Source: Dehalococcoidia bacterium UBA1151 (GTDB taxonomy: Bacteria; Chloroflexota; Dehalococcoidia; Lucifugimonadales; Lucifugimonadaceae). From it: a stretch of 6,791 bases of DNA. Below the pieces are notes generated by a model. It was not told where the DNA came from, did not search any database, and saw only the letters and a program-made list of their open reading frames with translations. The stretch spans positions 22,897-29,687 of the forward strand of contig DBZV01000189.1 of assembly GCA_002311865.1 (NCBI GenBank), in the 5' to 3' direction. The position numbers and the translations under genes were made by a program. Positions 5,929-6,791 of the stretch are shown here, in pieces; within the stretch, counting starts at the first letter, position 1; the number at the start of each line of letters is the position of its first letter.

Positions 5929-5981
5929 GAAGGCGCGGAGCCATTAGTTGGGATTGGCGATGTTTCCGTTTGATACCTGCG

Positions 5982-6791
5982 CTAGATTTCGCGGGCGGGA
6001 ATCCGTGAAGAGATTTCGTTTGGGTATGCGAACATGATCTCTGCGTATTGATCTATCGAGGCCTGTGATTCGAGACCTGGTGAGGAATCGAACCTTCCAC
6101 GAATATCCACTCTGGCTCCGTTCTCTATTATCCGAAGACGGCCTGTGCTTACATCAACCCAGAAAATGGTTGCCCCTGCTCCAGCTAAGGGCACTGTTGA
6201 TCGGTAGCCCGAGATGAGCCTCTCACCGTGATAGCGGACGCCAAGCTCCTCGAAGTTGGCTAATTGCAGATACGTGTTCGTTGACCAGCGATTTTGGCCA
6301 CGACCCAGCGCCTCGGAGATGAAATCAAGGACCAATTTGCGACGTTCTGAGCCGTATGTGTCGCGTGCCACAAAGTCTGGTTGATCGGAAGTGATCTGAC
6401 CGTCTGAGGCTGTCACGGTTATCGAAGAGGGTGGTATTCCGATGGGGTCTGGAATATTAAAACCGACCCCGTCAACTATTCGGGCCCGCTGTTCCGGGCT
6501 CACGATTACACCAGGGGAAAATGGCTCGATGATCTGACTTTCGGTATCGAACTTCAACTCGAACCGATCTGGCCCTATGAACTCCCCGGCAACTTTCGCG
6601 GATCGGCCGTGTATCTCATGGATAGCCTTTGGATCTGACGCGTCGCGAGGCGGCACATTGCTGGCCTCATATTGCCTCCACGCGTTAAATTCGCCGCTAA
6701 TGGTGAAACTATCAACCGAGTACAGGTGCTCAAACGCATTTTTTACCACTTCGTCGGACGTGAACCCACGTGGATCAGGCAAGGTTTGAGC
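5982..6791 (-). CDS. Putative LolA/LppX-like (lipo)protein, 5' end cut by the window edge
   Basis: The frame is open from the right window edge to TAG at 5984-5982 and gives 269 visible residues. The only start-like codon near the edge is a TTG at 6782 without visible upstream context, so the gene most likely continues beyond the window. The visible start, SDEVVKNAFEHLYSVDSFTISGEF, and the late segment ATIFWVDVSTGRLRIIENGARVDI resemble the opening helix-strand and the 'WVD..TG.L..I' block of LolA/LppX/LprG-like lipid-binding folds common as lipoproteins in Chloroflexota and Actinobacteria; this is a resemblance from memory, not a proven match. No membrane segment or Cys is seen in the visible part, which fits a soluble exported domain whose signal peptide lies outside the window. 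It is convergent with the dehydrogenase and probably unrelated to the catabolic genes. Confidence 0.65.
   Translation of the reverse strand, partial: AQTLPDPRGFTSDEVVKNAFEHLYSVDSFTISGEFNAWRQYEASNVPPRDASDPKAIHEIHGRSAKVAGEFIGPDRFELKFDTESQIIEPFSPGVIVSPEQRARIVDGVGFNIPDPIGIPPSSITVTASDGQITSDQPDFVARDTYGSERRKLVLDFISEALGRGQNRWSTNTYLQLANFEELGVRYHGERLISGYRSTVPLAGAGATIFWVDVSTGRLRIIENGARVDIRGRFDSSPGLESQASIDQYAEIMFAYPNEISSRIPAREI

Overview
The window looks like a piece of a bacterial chromosome with moderately high GC and tightly packed catabolic genes. No plasmid, phage, insertion-sequence, tRNA, rRNA or CRISPR signals were seen. The mix of an RraA-family aldolase, a medium-chain dehydrogenase, an aldehyde dehydrogenase, a MelA-like GH4 enzyme and a LolA/LppX-like protein resembles what I recall of Chloroflexota such as the SAR202 group. 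That assignment is an inference from gene content only and is weak.

Layout, left to right. The left edge holds the last codons of an unknown gene, followed after one base by a 51-residue single-pass membrane protein (51-206, +). A perfect 12-bp hairpin flanked by A and T runs (226-252) lies between this unit and the oppositely oriented one and can terminate both. On the minus strand are a 62-residue Cys/His-rich small protein (271-459) and, upstream of it, a complete NAD(P)-dependent aldehyde dehydrogenase (486-1898). A divergent promoter region (1899-2049) separates the dehydrogenase from a GH4 glycosidase of the MelA type (2050-3336, +). After a gene-free gap of about 200 bases comes a GNAT acetyltransferase gene split by one in-frame TAA (3541-4005, +). 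Then follow an RraA/HMG-aldolase-like protein (4073-4825, +) and a zinc-type medium-chain dehydrogenase (4846-5907, +). The right edge carries a 5'-truncated minus-strand gene (5982-6791) with weak LolA/LppX-like character.

How the genes may work together. The GH4 enzyme would release a sugar or uronic acid from an alpha-glycoside. The two dehydrogenases and the aldolase-like protein could oxidise and cleave small hydroxy-acid or aldehyde intermediates. No transporter or regulator is in view, so the substrate cannot be named. The RraA-like and dehydrogenase genes are 20 bases apart and are the best candidates for co-transcription.

The most notable observation is the acetyltransferase. Its reading frame continues through a TAA at codon 75 for 79 more family-like codons, with no second lesion and no alternative start codon for the distal half. 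No clear new multi-gene system was found; the two small proteins are the other unexplained elements.
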